Source: Verrucomicrobiales bacterium
GTDB lineage: Bacteria > Verrucomicrobiota > Verrucomicrobiia > Limisphaerales > UBA1100
Direction: 5' to 3'
DNA length: 64,000 bases
NCBI GenBank assembly: GCA_005809105.1
Contig: SYLI01000027.1
Coordinates: 1 to 64,000 of the forward strand
The notes beneath the pieces were generated by a model. The model was not told where the DNA came from, made no database searches, and was given only the letters and a program-made list of their open reading frames with translations. Within the stretch, counting starts at the first letter, position 1; each line of letters opens with the position of its first letter. Position numbers and translations under genes: made by a program. This document shows, one piece after another, positions 27,638-36,576 of this stretch.

Positions 27638-28362
27638 AAAAACTAGGACTGGCAGTATTGTTCCTCCTGCTCGCGGGCACCACGGGCATTTCGGTGCGGC
27701 TTCTGCTAAAGTCCGACAGCTTGGCCGACAAAGAGCGCACCCTGCGCATGGACCTCAACAGCGCCAAGTCGCTGCTCAAGGAACAGGCCGATCAGATTGC
27801 CGTGCTACAATCCGCCAAGGATCGGCTTTTGGTCACCGAAGCCAACGCCACCACCACCCTCTCCAATACGAGCAAGGCACTGAAAACTGCGCAGGACGAG
27901 TTGACGCAGTCGCTCAAGCTCAGGTCGGAAGCGGAGGCCGCCTTCGCTGCGCTCAAGACAGCCAAGGCTGGCGCTGAATCGGATCTGGCGGCCGCCAAGG
28001 CCAGCCTTGCCAGTTCTCAGAAGGACAAGACTGATCTCACGGCAGCCGCCAAGCGGGTGCAGGAGTTGCAGAAGGAAATCGAGAACGTCAACGGCAAGAT
28101 CGAATCACAGAAGCTGATCCTAGCCGATTTGAAGGTCCAGATTGACGAGTACAACAAGGTGGGACTCTCGCCCTCGCAGGTTCGCAAGCTTCAGGACGAA
28201 CACGCCAAACTCAAGGCTGGAGCGGCGCCGGCAGTCTCCACGCTTCCGGGAAACGCGACCGCGCCAAACGCACTCCTGCCGCCGGCTTCATTGCCGCCAG
28301 CCATCGCGCCCCTGACAGGCCGCAAGACCCCGAAGAAGAATCCAACTCCACCCCTGCCATGA
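27634..28362 (+). CDS. Membrane-anchored coiled-coil protein 4 (no beta domain)
   Basis: A 242-residue protein with an N-terminal membrane segment (LGLAVLFLLLAGTTGISVRLL) and an almost unbroken coiled coil to about residue 195, rich in Ala, Lys, Asp and Leu (VQELQKEIENVNGKIESQKL). The C-terminus is Pro-rich and basic (LTGRKTPKKNPTPPLP). The beta domain of the three preceding proteins is absent. Translation is coupled on both sides by ATGA overlaps, so it is made together with its neighbours. Function unknown; it may interdigitate with the other coiled coils. Confidence 0.78.
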   Translation: MKKLGLAVLFLLLAGTTGISVRLLLKSDSLADKERTLRMDLNSAKSLLKEQADQIAVLQSAKDRLLVTEANATTTLSNTSKALKTAQDELTQSLKLRSEAEAAFAALKTAKAGAESDLAAAKASLASSQKDKTDLTAAAKRVQELQKEIENVNGKIESQKLILADLKVQIDEYNKVGLSPSQVRKLQDEHAKLKAGAAPAVSTLPGNATAPNALLPPASLPPAIAPLTGRKTPKKNPTPPLP

Positions 28363-28535
28363 ACTCACGCCTGCTACCCCTCTTGCTGCTCTCGGCACTC
28401 TGTGCCGCATTCTTGGCGCAAGTGACCGGTTGCGCCGGATTGGATGCTGACAACCGAAGCGCTCGTTCTTGGAACGAGCCCCGTGGGATGGATCAGAATC
28501 AGGGCTTTCGGGATCCCACCCGCGCGCGCTACTAA
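28359..28535 (+). CDS. 58-residue predicted lipoprotein closing the operon
   Basis: A short gene starting with an ATGA overlap. It encodes a signal peptide (LLPLLLLSALCAAFLAQ), a lipobox VTGC with Cys about residue 25, and a short mature part rich in Asn, Arg and Asp (RSARSWNEPRGMDQNQGF, then RDPTRARY). This resembles the tiny tail lipoproteins that close envelope operons. Its TAA overlaps the stop of the convergent cyclo-ligase gene (bases 28532-28535). The coupling, signal and lipobox make a real gene likely, though no family is recognised. Confidence 0.75.
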   Translation: MNSRLLPLLLLSALCAAFLAQVTGCAGLDADNRSARSWNEPRGMDQNQGFRDPTRARY

Positions 28536-29119
28536 GACCGGCAGTCGAGCAGCCTTGTCGGCATGGCCACCCAATCCACGCGCTCATCGTGCGGCTCGGT
28601 TGGGATTTTTTCCAGAAGTTGCTCTTCAAACGCGGTTCCCATCTTGGTTGCCTTGATGGCGCCTCGGAGGAGGCCATCGAAATGCCCCTTGCCGCGGCCC
28701 AAGCGTTCGCCGTATGGAGAGAACGCCAAACCTGGCACGAGTGCCAGGTCGATGTTCACCGGCTCGACGACCTGGCATCGGGCAAGTGGTTCTGCGATTC
28801 CAAATTGGCCGGGCTCCAGATCCTCAGACCGACATCGGACTTGTGCGACGTCGTAGCGCGCTTGGGCCTCGTTCCAGCGCGGCAGTAAGAGCGACTTGCC
28901 ACTGTCCAGCGCGAGTTGAAGCAGGGGCATGATGTCGGGTTCGTCCTCGCGATGAACAAAGGCCAGCACGCTGCGCGCACTTTCCCAAAGCGCCGATTGC
29001 ATGATGATCTGGCAAAGTGCGGTAGAAGCGGCGGCGTGGTTGCTGCCATGAACCTGCTGGCGCCGGGAGCGAAGCTGCTGGCGCAAGAGCGATTTGGCCT
29101 CACGGGGACTTGGGTTCAT
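28532..29119 (-). CDS. 5-formyltetrahydrofolate cyclo-ligase
   Basis: About 195 residues. This enzyme (MTHFS, FAU1/YgfA family) converts 5-formyl-THF with ATP to 5,10-methenyl-THF. Recognisable parts are the N-terminal REAKSLLRQQLRSRRQQ, the middle DLALVPGLAFSPYGERLGRGKGHFDGLL (nucleotide and folate site) and the C-terminal HDERVDWVAMPTRLL. The ATG at 29119 is chosen; it lies inside the end of rarA, overlapping it by 20 bases. The two are therefore co-transcribed on the minus strand. The stop overlaps that of the convergent small lipoprotein gene. Confidence 0.92.
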   Translation of the reverse strand: MNPSPREAKSLLRQQLRSRRQQVHGSNHAAASTALCQIIMQSALWESARSVLAFVHREDEPDIMPLLQLALDSGKSLLLPRWNEAQARYDVAQVRCRSEDLEPGQFGIAEPLARCQVVEPVNIDLALVPGLAFSPYGERLGRGKGHFDGLLRGAIKATKMGTAFEEQLLEKIPTEPHDERVDWVAMPTRLLDCRS

Positions 29120-30470
29120 TGCTGGATTGGGCCGCTTGCAATTCGCGCCACTGCCGCAGGCGTTCCTGGATTTTCTTCTCAACCCCCTGATCGGTGGGTT
29201 CGTAAAACCGCCGGGCAGCTCCCATGTAGTCTTGTGCCACAAAATGCCCGGCGTGGTCGTGGGCATATTGATAGCCCTCGCCGCTGCCTAACCGCTTTGC
29301 GCCGCGATAGGAGGCGTCGCGCAGATGTTTGGGGACGGGAAGGGTGCGTCCACTGCGCACCTCTTCCAGCGCGGCGTCGATGGCTTTGTAGGCACTGTTG
29401 CTTTTGTGTGCGGTGGCGATGTAGATGGTGGCTTGCGCGATGGGAATGCGCGCCTCGGGCCAGCCGACAAACTCCGCGGCCTGATGAGCCGCGGCGGCGA
29501 GCACCAACGCCATGGGGTCGGCCAGCCCGACATCCTCGGCGGCACAAATCAGGATGCGCCGCGTGATAAACCGCGGGTCTTCGCCGGCATGGATCATCTT
29601 GGCCAGCCAGTAAAGCGCGGCATCCGGATCGCTTCCACGCATGGACTTGATGAAAGCCGAGATGGTGTCGTAGTGCGCGTCGCCATCGCCGTCGTAGACC
29701 ACGGCCTTTTTTTGGATGCACGCTTCGGCTGCCGCCAGGTCGATGGGAATGACTCCATCGGCGCGTCGCTCGGAGGTGAGGGCGGCCAGCTCCAGTGAGT
29801 TGAGCGCCTTTCGCGCATCGCCATCAGCTCTTCTAGCAATATGCGCCAGCGCCTCTTGGGACACCTCCAGTTTAAGGTGGCCAAGTCCGCGCACGGGGTC
29901 GCCCAACGCCCGCTGCAGCAGCACGAGGATGTCCGAGTCGCAGAGCGGCTGCAGCTCGAAGATTTGGGAGCGCGACACCAGGGGGGAGTTGACGAAAAAG
30001 AAGGGGTTGTGCGTCGTCGCGCCAATGAGCCTCACGACACCGGCTTCGACATCCGGCAGCAAAACGTCCTGCTGAGACTTGTTAAAACGGTGGATCTCAT
30101 CAATGAAGAGCAGGGTGGGGCGTCCGCGATTCTCCAGCCGGTTGGCTGCGCCTGAGAGAACCCGGCGCATGTCGGCGACATTGGATTCCACACCGCTCAG
30201 TCGCTCAAAATGGCTTTGGGTGCGCAGGGCGATGATTTGCGCCAAGGTGGTCTTGCCCGTGCCCGGCGGGCCGTAGAAAATCAGCGACTGAATACGGTCG
30301 GCCTCGATGGCGCGGCGCAGCAGCATTCCCGGATGAAGGATGTGCGACTGCCCTGCAAACTCCTCCAGCGTGCGCGGGCGCATGCGCGCGGCCAGCGGCA
30401 CTGGAGTCGGCAGCGGCAGTCCGTCCACTCCGGCAGCCGGCGTGGGGGCGAAGAGGTCTTCCTGCGGCAC
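29100..30470 (-). CDS. rarA: Replication-associated recombination protein A (AAA+ ATPase)
   Basis: About 456 residues of the RarA/MgsA/WRNIP1 family, a cytosolic clamp-loader-like ATPase acting at stalled forks. Walker A is GPPGTGKTT, Walker B is LLFIDEIHRF, and sensor-type GATTHNPFF follows. The C-terminal part (YKAIDAALEEVRSGRTLPVPKHLRDASY) is the diagnostic tetramerisation region. The start is uncertain: GTG at 30470 puts EDLFAP and PLAARMRPRTLEEFAGQ at the usual distance from the N-terminus, while the frame stays open to 30590. Co-transcribed with the cyclo-ligase gene. Confidence 0.93.
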   Translation of the reverse strand: MPQEDLFAPTPAAGVDGLPLPTPVPLAARMRPRTLEEFAGQSHILHPGMLLRRAIEADRIQSLIFYGPPGTGKTTLAQIIALRTQSHFERLSGVESNVADMRRVLSGAANRLENRGRPTLLFIDEIHRFNKSQQDVLLPDVEAGVVRLIGATTHNPFFFVNSPLVSRSQIFELQPLCDSDILVLLQRALGDPVRGLGHLKLEVSQEALAHIARRADGDARKALNSLELAALTSERRADGVIPIDLAAAEACIQKKAVVYDGDGDAHYDTISAFIKSMRGSDPDAALYWLAKMIHAGEDPRFITRRILICAAEDVGLADPMALVLAAAAHQAAEFVGWPEARIPIAQATIYIATAHKSNSAYKAIDAALEEVRSGRTLPVPKHLRDASYRGAKRLGSGEGYQYAHDHAGHFVAQDYMGAARRFYEPTDQGVEKKIQERLRQWRELQAAQSSNEPKSP

Positions 30471-30756
30471 AGGCGGGAGACTATCGCAAAACAAATTCCC
30501 GACAAAGAAATACCCCGCCAGGAACCGCGTGAACTTGCCCGTGGAAGTGGTATTCCAGGTGGGGCCCAATCGATGCTTTGGGACTTCCAATCAAGGCCTG
30601 TCGGCCAGCACCGGAGTCAAGGCCCCTTCTTTATTGGTTAGCTTCCGGGGCTGTTAAACCAGCGTCCCGGCGGGGTGATCATTTCGGCCATTTCTGGCAA
30701 AGAACTTTTGCGCTCGCGCGCGTGAAAGCAACGTACAGGCGGGGACCCAATTGCTC

Positions 30757-30784
30757 AAGCGGCCTTTTCATGGGCCGGCCGCTT
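30757..30784 (-). terminator. Inverted repeat at the end of metG
   Basis: AAGCGGCC (30757-30764) and GGCCGCTT (30777-30784) are perfect complements around a 12-base loop that contains the metG stop. No T run follows on the minus strand, so it is a weak terminator candidate. The rest of the nearly 300-base interval between rarA and metG (30471-30767) shows no gene, RNA or clear promoter to me. Confidence 0.35.
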
Positions 30785-32297
30785 TCGGGGGGCGGTCACG
30801 TCGCGGAAAGAGCGGCGCAGGGGTACCGATGACATGGCCGCAAGGCAGTCCGCCCCATCCCAATTGCGAGAGCCCTGCCTCGGGCGCACTAAAGTTGAGT
30901 TGTTCCAGAATGCGCCGGCTGGTGCCAGGAAGCATCGGCGCAAGCCAGCAGGCGATGATGCGGCAACTCTCGACAAGGTTGTAGAGCACTTCGTCGAGCC
31001 GCTGGGCCTGTGCCGGGTCTTTGGCCAGCTTGAATGGTTGGGTTTGATCCACGTACTGGTTGGCGCGGGTGATGTAAGCCCAGATGGAAATAAGTGCCGC
31101 CTGCAGTTCATGGGCGTGAAGCTGCTGCAAAATGGCGTCGTGCGCGCGCTGGGCATCGGCCTGCAATTCATCGTGCCGGGCGGGGAGGATGCCGCCCCGA
31201 TACCGCGAGAGCATGGAGAGGGAGCGATTGACCAGATTGCCCAGGCCATTGGCAAGCTCGGCCGTGTAGCGCGCCTCAAATCCTTCCTGAGTCCAGTTGC
31301 CATCCGGCCCGATGGCCAGTTCGCGCAGCACGTAGTAACGGAAGGCATCGACGCCCCAGTCGCCGATGACCTGCATCGGGTCCACCACGTTGCCGGTGCT
31401 CTTGCTCATCTTCTGGCCGTCTTTCTGCCACCAGCCATGCACCAGCACCTGCCGTGGCAGGGGCCGCCCGGCCGCCCGCAGCATGATGGGCCAGTACACG
31501 GCGTGGAATTTAAGGATGTCCTTGCCGATGACGTGGATGTCGGCGGGCCACAGCCCGGCCTCCTCATCCCGGGCGATGGGCACGCTTAGGTAGTTCACCA
31601 GCGCGTCAAACCAGACGTAGGTGACGTAATCGTCATCAAAGGGCAGGGGAATGCCCCAGGCAAGCCGGCTGCGAGGACGGCTGATGCACAGGTCTTCGAG
31701 CTCGTGATTGCGCAAAAAGCCCAGCACCTCGTTGCGACGATAGAGCGGCACGACGAACTCCGGATGCGCCTCCAGATGTTCGATGAGCCACTGCTGATGG
31801 TGCCGCAGTTTGAAGTAGTAGTTTTCCTCGCGCAGCTCGATGACCTCGCCATAGAGCGGGTCGAATGACCCATCGGGATTGCGATCACGCTCGGTGAGAA
31901 AACTCTCCTGTTTGGGCGAATAGTAGCCGACGTATTCCCCCTTGTAGAACTCGCCCTGCGCATGGAGTTGGGCGAGCAGCGCCTGCACCACTTGCTGATG
32001 GCGCGGCTGCGTGGTGCGCACGAAGTCGTTGTTGGAGATGTCCAGTGCGGCCACGAACGCCTGCCAGCGTTCTGCCAGCCCGTCACAGTAGTCCTGCGCG
32101 GGCTTGCCATCGGCCGCGGCAGCCTGCTGCACCTTCTGGCCGTGCTCGTCCAAGCCCGTCAGCAAGAACGCCGGCTCACCCCATGCGCGATGGCTTCGGG
32201 CGATCGTGTCGGCCACGATTTTCTCATACGCATGCCCAAGGTGCGGATCGCCGTTGACGTAGTCGATGGCGGTGGTGATGTAAAAGCGTTTGCTCAC
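30768..32297 (-). CDS. metG: Methionyl-tRNA synthetase (zinc-free type)
   Basis: About 509 residues. Class I signatures are visible: the HIGH-like HLGH in GDPHLGHAYEKIVAD and the KMSKS in KDGQKMSKSTGN. The usual insertion with CxxC zinc knuckles is replaced by GYYSPKQESFLTERDRNPDG, with no cysteines, so this is a zinc-free form. The anticodon-binding helical domain follows (ELANGLGNLVNRSL). The C-terminal tRNA-binding EMAP-like domain of longer MetRS is absent. The start is probably GTG at 32297 (VSKRFYITTAIDYVNG); a TTG at 32321 would add eight residues. Confidence 0.94.
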   Translation of the reverse strand: MSKRFYITTAIDYVNGDPHLGHAYEKIVADTIARSHRAWGEPAFLLTGLDEHGQKVQQAAAADGKPAQDYCDGLAERWQAFVAALDISNNDFVRTTQPRHQQVVQALLAQLHAQGEFYKGEYVGYYSPKQESFLTERDRNPDGSFDPLYGEVIELREENYYFKLRHHQQWLIEHLEAHPEFVVPLYRRNEVLGFLRNHELEDLCISRPRSRLAWGIPLPFDDDYVTYVWFDALVNYLSVPIARDEEAGLWPADIHVIGKDILKFHAVYWPIMLRAAGRPLPRQVLVHGWWQKDGQKMSKSTGNVVDPMQVIGDWGVDAFRYYVLRELAIGPDGNWTQEGFEARYTAELANGLGNLVNRSLSMLSRYRGGILPARHDELQADAQRAHDAILQQLHAHELQAALISIWAYITRANQYVDQTQPFKLAKDPAQAQRLDEVLYNLVESCRIIACWLAPMLPGTSRRILEQLNFSAPEAGLSQLGWGGLPCGHVIGTPAPLFPRRDRPPKAAGP

Positions 32298-32389
32298 GGG
32301 AGGGGCGTTGTACCGCAGCAACCCGGCCGCGGCAAGCGGGCGCCGTTTTTTGTCGCCAATGCGCCCTCAAATTGTCATTGATGACATGA

Positions 32390-34684
32390 ATGAGGCTTTC
32401 GCGAATTTGGGGCGCACTGGCCTGCGGCGTCGCGTTGACGGCCGCGTCCGCCCCTCCGGCGCACACCCGCTGGGAGCAGATGGACGTGGGCCCCTTTTTT
32501 TCCTATGGCGTCGAGGTGCGTTCAAAGGGCGCGCTGTGGCGTCCGGCGCTCAAGGGTGTCACCATCAAGCTGGGCAACAATTCCACGGCAGCCGTCTGTT
32601 TCGACACAGAACGATTGCGACTGGCGGCAGGCTGGAGCGGCGGATTCCTCAAGCTTCCCACCGCGCGCGAAGGACTGGAAGGCGTCCCCCAGCCAGTCGG
32701 CGAAATTCAGTTTCGCGCCCCCATGATGCCGGGCTGGGCGGGCCCCTCGGGCGAATGGCAGGAACCCATGCCGCCCAAATCCAAGGGGAATGACCTGTAC
32801 TCTTTCGGCCCCCTGCCGCGGGGCTGGGCCAAGTGGCGCGGCCTCTATGTGCATGGGCAGCGCACCATCTTGAGCTACACCGTGGGAACGGCACAGATGT
32901 TGGAGACCCACGATCTGGACGCCGCCACCGGCTCTTTTGTGCGAACGCTGGAAGTTGCACGCGAAGCCAACGCCACGGCGCTTGTGACCCTGCTTTGTCA
33001 GCTTCCTGGCGCCACCATCGAGGCCTCGCCCGCACTCGCGTGGCTGCGAGAGCCCGACGGCAATGCCACGGCCGTGGCCCTCACTGGCGCGCAGCTTAAA
33101 CAAGACGCACAGGGAAACCTCTTGGGCGTGATCGACGCCAAGTCTTCCCAGGTGCGCGTCGCCTTGTGGCGTGGTCCACAGGCCCGGCTGCCTGAGTTTC
33201 GCCGCTTTGCTGCGACGTTGCCGCCCGCCAACGCGCTGGCTCCATTAACACGCGGTGGCCCCGCCCGCTGGGGCGCTCCGATTTCGACCAAGGGCCAGTT
33301 GGGTGCTGGCACGGGGGCATACGCGGTCGACACCCTCACGCTGCCTGAAAACCACTCGTCGCGTTCATGGATTCGGTGCAGCGATCTGGACTTCTTTAAG
33401 GATGGAACGCGTGCGGCGATGTGTTCAGCAACAGGCGACGTGTGGGTGGTAAGCGGCATTGATGAGTCCCTTCAGAAGCTCACTTGGAGGCGATTTGCCA
33501 CGGGACTGTTCCAGCCGCTGGGACTGAGGATCGTGGATGAACAGATCCACGTGCTGGGCCGCGACCAGATCACGCGGCTGCACGATCTCAACAATGACGG
33601 CGAGGCGGATTTTTACGAGAACCTCAATAATGACGTGGCCATCACCAGCCACTATCACGAGTACTGTCTGGGCTTGGAGACGGACTCTGCCGGGAACTTC
33701 TACTTCAACAAGGGCGGCAACCTGGGCGCCGCGACGATTCCGCATCACGGCTGTCTGCTTCGCGTGTCTAAGGACGGCGCCCGACTCGACGTCGTTGCGA
33801 CGGGGCATCGCGCCCCCAATGGTCTGAGCGTGGGTCCCGGTGATGAGCTCACCACTAGCGACAATGAAGGCAATTGGATTCCCACCTCGCGCATCAACTG
33901 GGTAAAGCCTGGCGGCTTCTACGGGCACGTCTTCACCGCGCATCGCGATCCCGCGCCGGCCGATTACGACAAGCCGCTTTGCTGGCTGCCCCATCAGGTG
34001 GACAATTCCAGCGGCAGCCAAATCTGGGTGACGAGCGACAAGTGGGGCCCGTACAAGGGCGAACTGCTGCACACCTCCTACGGCCGCTGCAAGCTCTTCC
34101 ACGTGCTGCGCGAGGAGGTGGACGGGCAGATTCAGGGCGGCGTGGTGGAATTCCCGCTCTCCTTCGACACCGGGGTCATGCGCGGCACTTTCAACCCTCG
34201 TGATGGCCAGCTCTATCTTTGCGGACTGCGGGTGTGGCAATCCTCGGGCGCTCGCACGGGCGCGATCCACCGCGTGCGCTACACGGGGCGCACAGTGAAC
34301 CGGCCCGTGTCGCTGCATGTGCGCAGTGATGGGCTTGAAGTCGGGTTTACAAGTCCACTGGACGCTGCCAGCGCCGTCGATGATCAGAATTACGCGGTGG
34401 ACCAGTGGAACTATCAATGGACGGGCGCCTACGGCTCCAAGCTGTACTCGACGCGCGATCCCTCGCGTGTGGTGGGCCAGAAAGCGCAGGGTACGTTTGG
34501 CGGCGACGAGGTGGCCGTCAAATCCGTCAGCTTGTCTGCCGACAAGAAGGTGGTGCTCATCAAGACCGCCGAGGTGAAACCCGTCATGCAATCGCGCATT
34601 CGATTGAATCTGAAGTCGGCCGATGGCACCCCGATCCAGCACACGATTTACCACACCATTAACCGGGTTCCCAAATCGCCATGA
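32390..34684 (+). CDS. Secreted six-bladed propeller protein (DUF6797-like N-terminus)
   Basis: A 764-residue exported protein. The signal peptide is RLSRIWGALACGVALTAASA. The N-terminal region (WEQMDVGPFFSYGVEV ... DTERLRLAAGWSGGFL) resembles the DUF6797 domain. A beta-propeller follows, with segments such as DLNNDGEADFYENLNND, SAGNFYFNKGGNLGA and ATGHRAPNGLSVGPGDELTT, like the 'putative membrane-bound dehydrogenase' propellers of Planctomycetes and Verrucomicrobiota. There is no CxxCH heme motif in it. Enzymatic activity is unproven; carbohydrate oxidation is one idea. Its stop overlaps the next start (ATGA), so it is made with the M6 protease lipoprotein. A paralog lies at 56217-58571. Confidence 0.8.
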   Translation: MRLSRIWGALACGVALTAASAPPAHTRWEQMDVGPFFSYGVEVRSKGALWRPALKGVTIKLGNNSTAAVCFDTERLRLAAGWSGGFLKLPTAREGLEGVPQPVGEIQFRAPMMPGWAGPSGEWQEPMPPKSKGNDLYSFGPLPRGWAKWRGLYVHGQRTILSYTVGTAQMLETHDLDAATGSFVRTLEVAREANATALVTLLCQLPGATIEASPALAWLREPDGNATAVALTGAQLKQDAQGNLLGVIDAKSSQVRVALWRGPQARLPEFRRFAATLPPANALAPLTRGGPARWGAPISTKGQLGAGTGAYAVDTLTLPENHSSRSWIRCSDLDFFKDGTRAAMCSATGDVWVVSGIDESLQKLTWRRFATGLFQPLGLRIVDEQIHVLGRDQITRLHDLNNDGEADFYENLNNDVAITSHYHEYCLGLETDSAGNFYFNKGGNLGAATIPHHGCLLRVSKDGARLDVVATGHRAPNGLSVGPGDELTTSDNEGNWIPTSRINWVKPGGFYGHVFTAHRDPAPADYDKPLCWLPHQVDNSSGSQIWVTSDKWGPYKGELLHTSYGRCKLFHVLREEVDGQIQGGVVEFPLSFDTGVMRGTFNPRDGQLYLCGLRVWQSSGARTGAIHRVRYTGRTVNRPVSLHVRSDGLEVGFTSPLDAASAVDDQNYAVDQWNYQWTGAYGSKLYSTRDPSRVVGQKAQGTFGGDEVAVKSVSLSADKKVVLIKTAEVKPVMQSRIRLNLKSADGTPIQHTIYHTINRVPKSP

Positions 34685-36516
34685 ACTTCTCCCGGTGGCA
34701 CCTGGCTTGCAGCACACTTCTGACAGCGTGCGCGGCACCCACGCTTCTGCCTCCACTTTCGCCCGCGACCACCGACGACCCCGCGCAATATCGGACGGTG
34801 AGCACGGCGCTCCGGGCACAGCCCAATGCCACCACCAATGCCCTTGCGTCCTTACCCTACTTTGGTTTCGCGGCGCAAATGGTGGATGGGACAAAGCTGG
34901 GCGTTACCGCCATCGCGCCCGATTCGCCGGCAGCAAAGGCTGGAATGGCGGTGGGCGATCTACTGATGGCGTTGGAAGGCAGGCCGGTGGCTTCCATGGA
35001 AGCCTTGCGACAGGCGCTCGCCGAAATGGTGCCAGGTCGTGTCGTGCGGATCACCGTGTCACGCGCGGGACATTCCCTTCAACACATCGTGACGCCTCAG
35101 CCCCTCTCCAGCCCCATGCCACCGCCCACGCCTCGCGCGGTGACCGGGGTTCAGATGGCGCTGGAGGCCGATCGTGTGGTTTTAAGACAAGTCGTGGCGG
35201 GTTCGCCGGCAGAGCGTGCGGGGCTCAAGCCCGGCGACGTCATTCTCAAGCTGGGCGAACGCGACATCCATGCGCCCGATGAATATCAGGCTTACATTTC
35301 CGAAAAAAAGCCCGGCGACCAGGTCGCCGCCTTGATCCGGAGGGGATCGGCCGAGATGACGGTGCCCATCACCCTGGGTGGTGACACCGCGCAGGACTTT
35401 TCCGCATCCCCCTTCGCAACGCGCACGTTTTGGAAAAAGGAATCTTACCGACTGGCGGTGGTGCCGATTGATTTTTCGGACATGCGTCATGACCGCCAGA
35501 TTCCGACATCGGCATGGAAGGAGGCGCTCTTTAGCACCAACACCCACACCAAGACCAATGCCACCGGCGCGAAGGCGTTCGGCAGCATGCGCGACTATTA
35601 TGAGGAGATTTCCGCCGGCGCCTTCAAGCTTCAAGGCGCTGTGTTCGAACCCGTCGAGCTTTCGCAGAAGCGCGCAGACTCGGCCACTGCGACGACGGGG
35701 CAGGCGCGCAGCGCGTTTTTCACCGTGGTGCTGGACCGGCTCCACCAACGCGATGGGCCCGATGCGCTCAAGGGCTTTGATGGGCTGGCGTTCATCTACG
35801 CGGGGGAACGGCTTCCCACCGCGAACCGCGCCAGCCTCTTCTGGCCACACCGCGACACGCTGACGTACAAGGCGCAGCGCATGCCTTATTTCATTTGCCC
35901 CGAAGGCGGCCGACAGATGGAGTCCATCAGCGTGTTCTGCCACGAGTTTGGCCACATGCTGGGGTTGCCCGATCTGTATGCGCGACCGGAAAACCCAGGA
36001 TCCGAGGGCATGGGGAATTGGTGCGCCATGTCCAACGTGCTGCGCGGTGGGCGCCCTCAGCATTTTTCCGCATGGTGCAAGGCCGAACTGGGCTGGTTGA
36101 CGCCCGCCAGCATCGATCCGCGTGTTCCGCAGAAACTGATTCTCTCGCCCGTGGAAGGTTCAGGGAGGGAATGTTTCAAGGTGCTTCTCCGTGAGGATGG
36201 ATCGGAGTTTCTGCTGCTGGAAAACCGGGCGCGAAAGGGATTTGACGCGGGCCTTCCGGGAGAGGGATTGCTGATCTGGCGCGTGGTGGGTGGCCGGCCG
36301 ATGCTGGAAGAATCGCATGGCGTGCAAGGGCCGGCTGGGCCACGGGCACACTTGGCAGCCGTGCCTTATCCCAGTGCGGCCAATGAGCGGTTCACGCCCT
36401 TTACCATGCCCTCAAGCCGGCCCCAGCTGGGTGGCGGCTGGCCCGCTCACATCACCAACATCCGCCGGCTGCCTGACGGGCGAGTAAGCTTCCACATCGG
36501 CTACGAGTACCACTAG
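34681..36516 (+). CDS. PDZ-PDZ-M6 metalloprotease lipoprotein
   Basis: A 611-residue protein with a lipobox LLTAC (Cys17). Two PDZ domains follow: about 55-135 (GVTAIAPDSPAAKAGMAVGD) and about 150-230 (VVAGSPAERAGLKPGDVILK). The rest is an M6-type (immune inhibitor A-like) metalloprotease with FCHEFGHMLGLPDLY; His421, Glu422 and His425 are the zinc and catalytic residues. It is probably anchored in the outer membrane and cuts extracellular or periplasmic proteins. The PDZ domains would select C-termini or exposed peptides. Translational coupling to the propeller gene suggests that they work together. Confident for the protease, less so for cell location. Confidence 0.87.
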   Translation: MNFSRWHLACSTLLTACAAPTLLPPLSPATTDDPAQYRTVSTALRAQPNATTNALASLPYFGFAAQMVDGTKLGVTAIAPDSPAAKAGMAVGDLLMALEGRPVASMEALRQALAEMVPGRVVRITVSRAGHSLQHIVTPQPLSSPMPPPTPRAVTGVQMALEADRVVLRQVVAGSPAERAGLKPGDVILKLGERDIHAPDEYQAYISEKKPGDQVAALIRRGSAEMTVPITLGGDTAQDFSASPFATRTFWKKESYRLAVVPIDFSDMRHDRQIPTSAWKEALFSTNTHTKTNATGAKAFGSMRDYYEEISAGAFKLQGAVFEPVELSQKRADSATATTGQARSAFFTVVLDRLHQRDGPDALKGFDGLAFIYAGERLPTANRASLFWPHRDTLTYKAQRMPYFICPEGGRQMESISVFCHEFGHMLGLPDLYARPENPGSEGMGNWCAMSNVLRGGRPQHFSAWCKAELGWLTPASIDPRVPQKLILSPVEGSGRECFKVLLREDGSEFLLLENRARKGFDAGLPGEGLLIWRVVGGRPMLEESHGVQGPAGPRAHLAAVPYPSAANERFTPFTMPSSRPQLGGGWPAHITNIRRLPDGRVSFHIGYEYH

Positions 36517-36576
36517 AACGGGCTGGAACTGAGTCGGGGGTTCCGCGTAGGCTTCGTTTTTTAGAACAAGGACATG

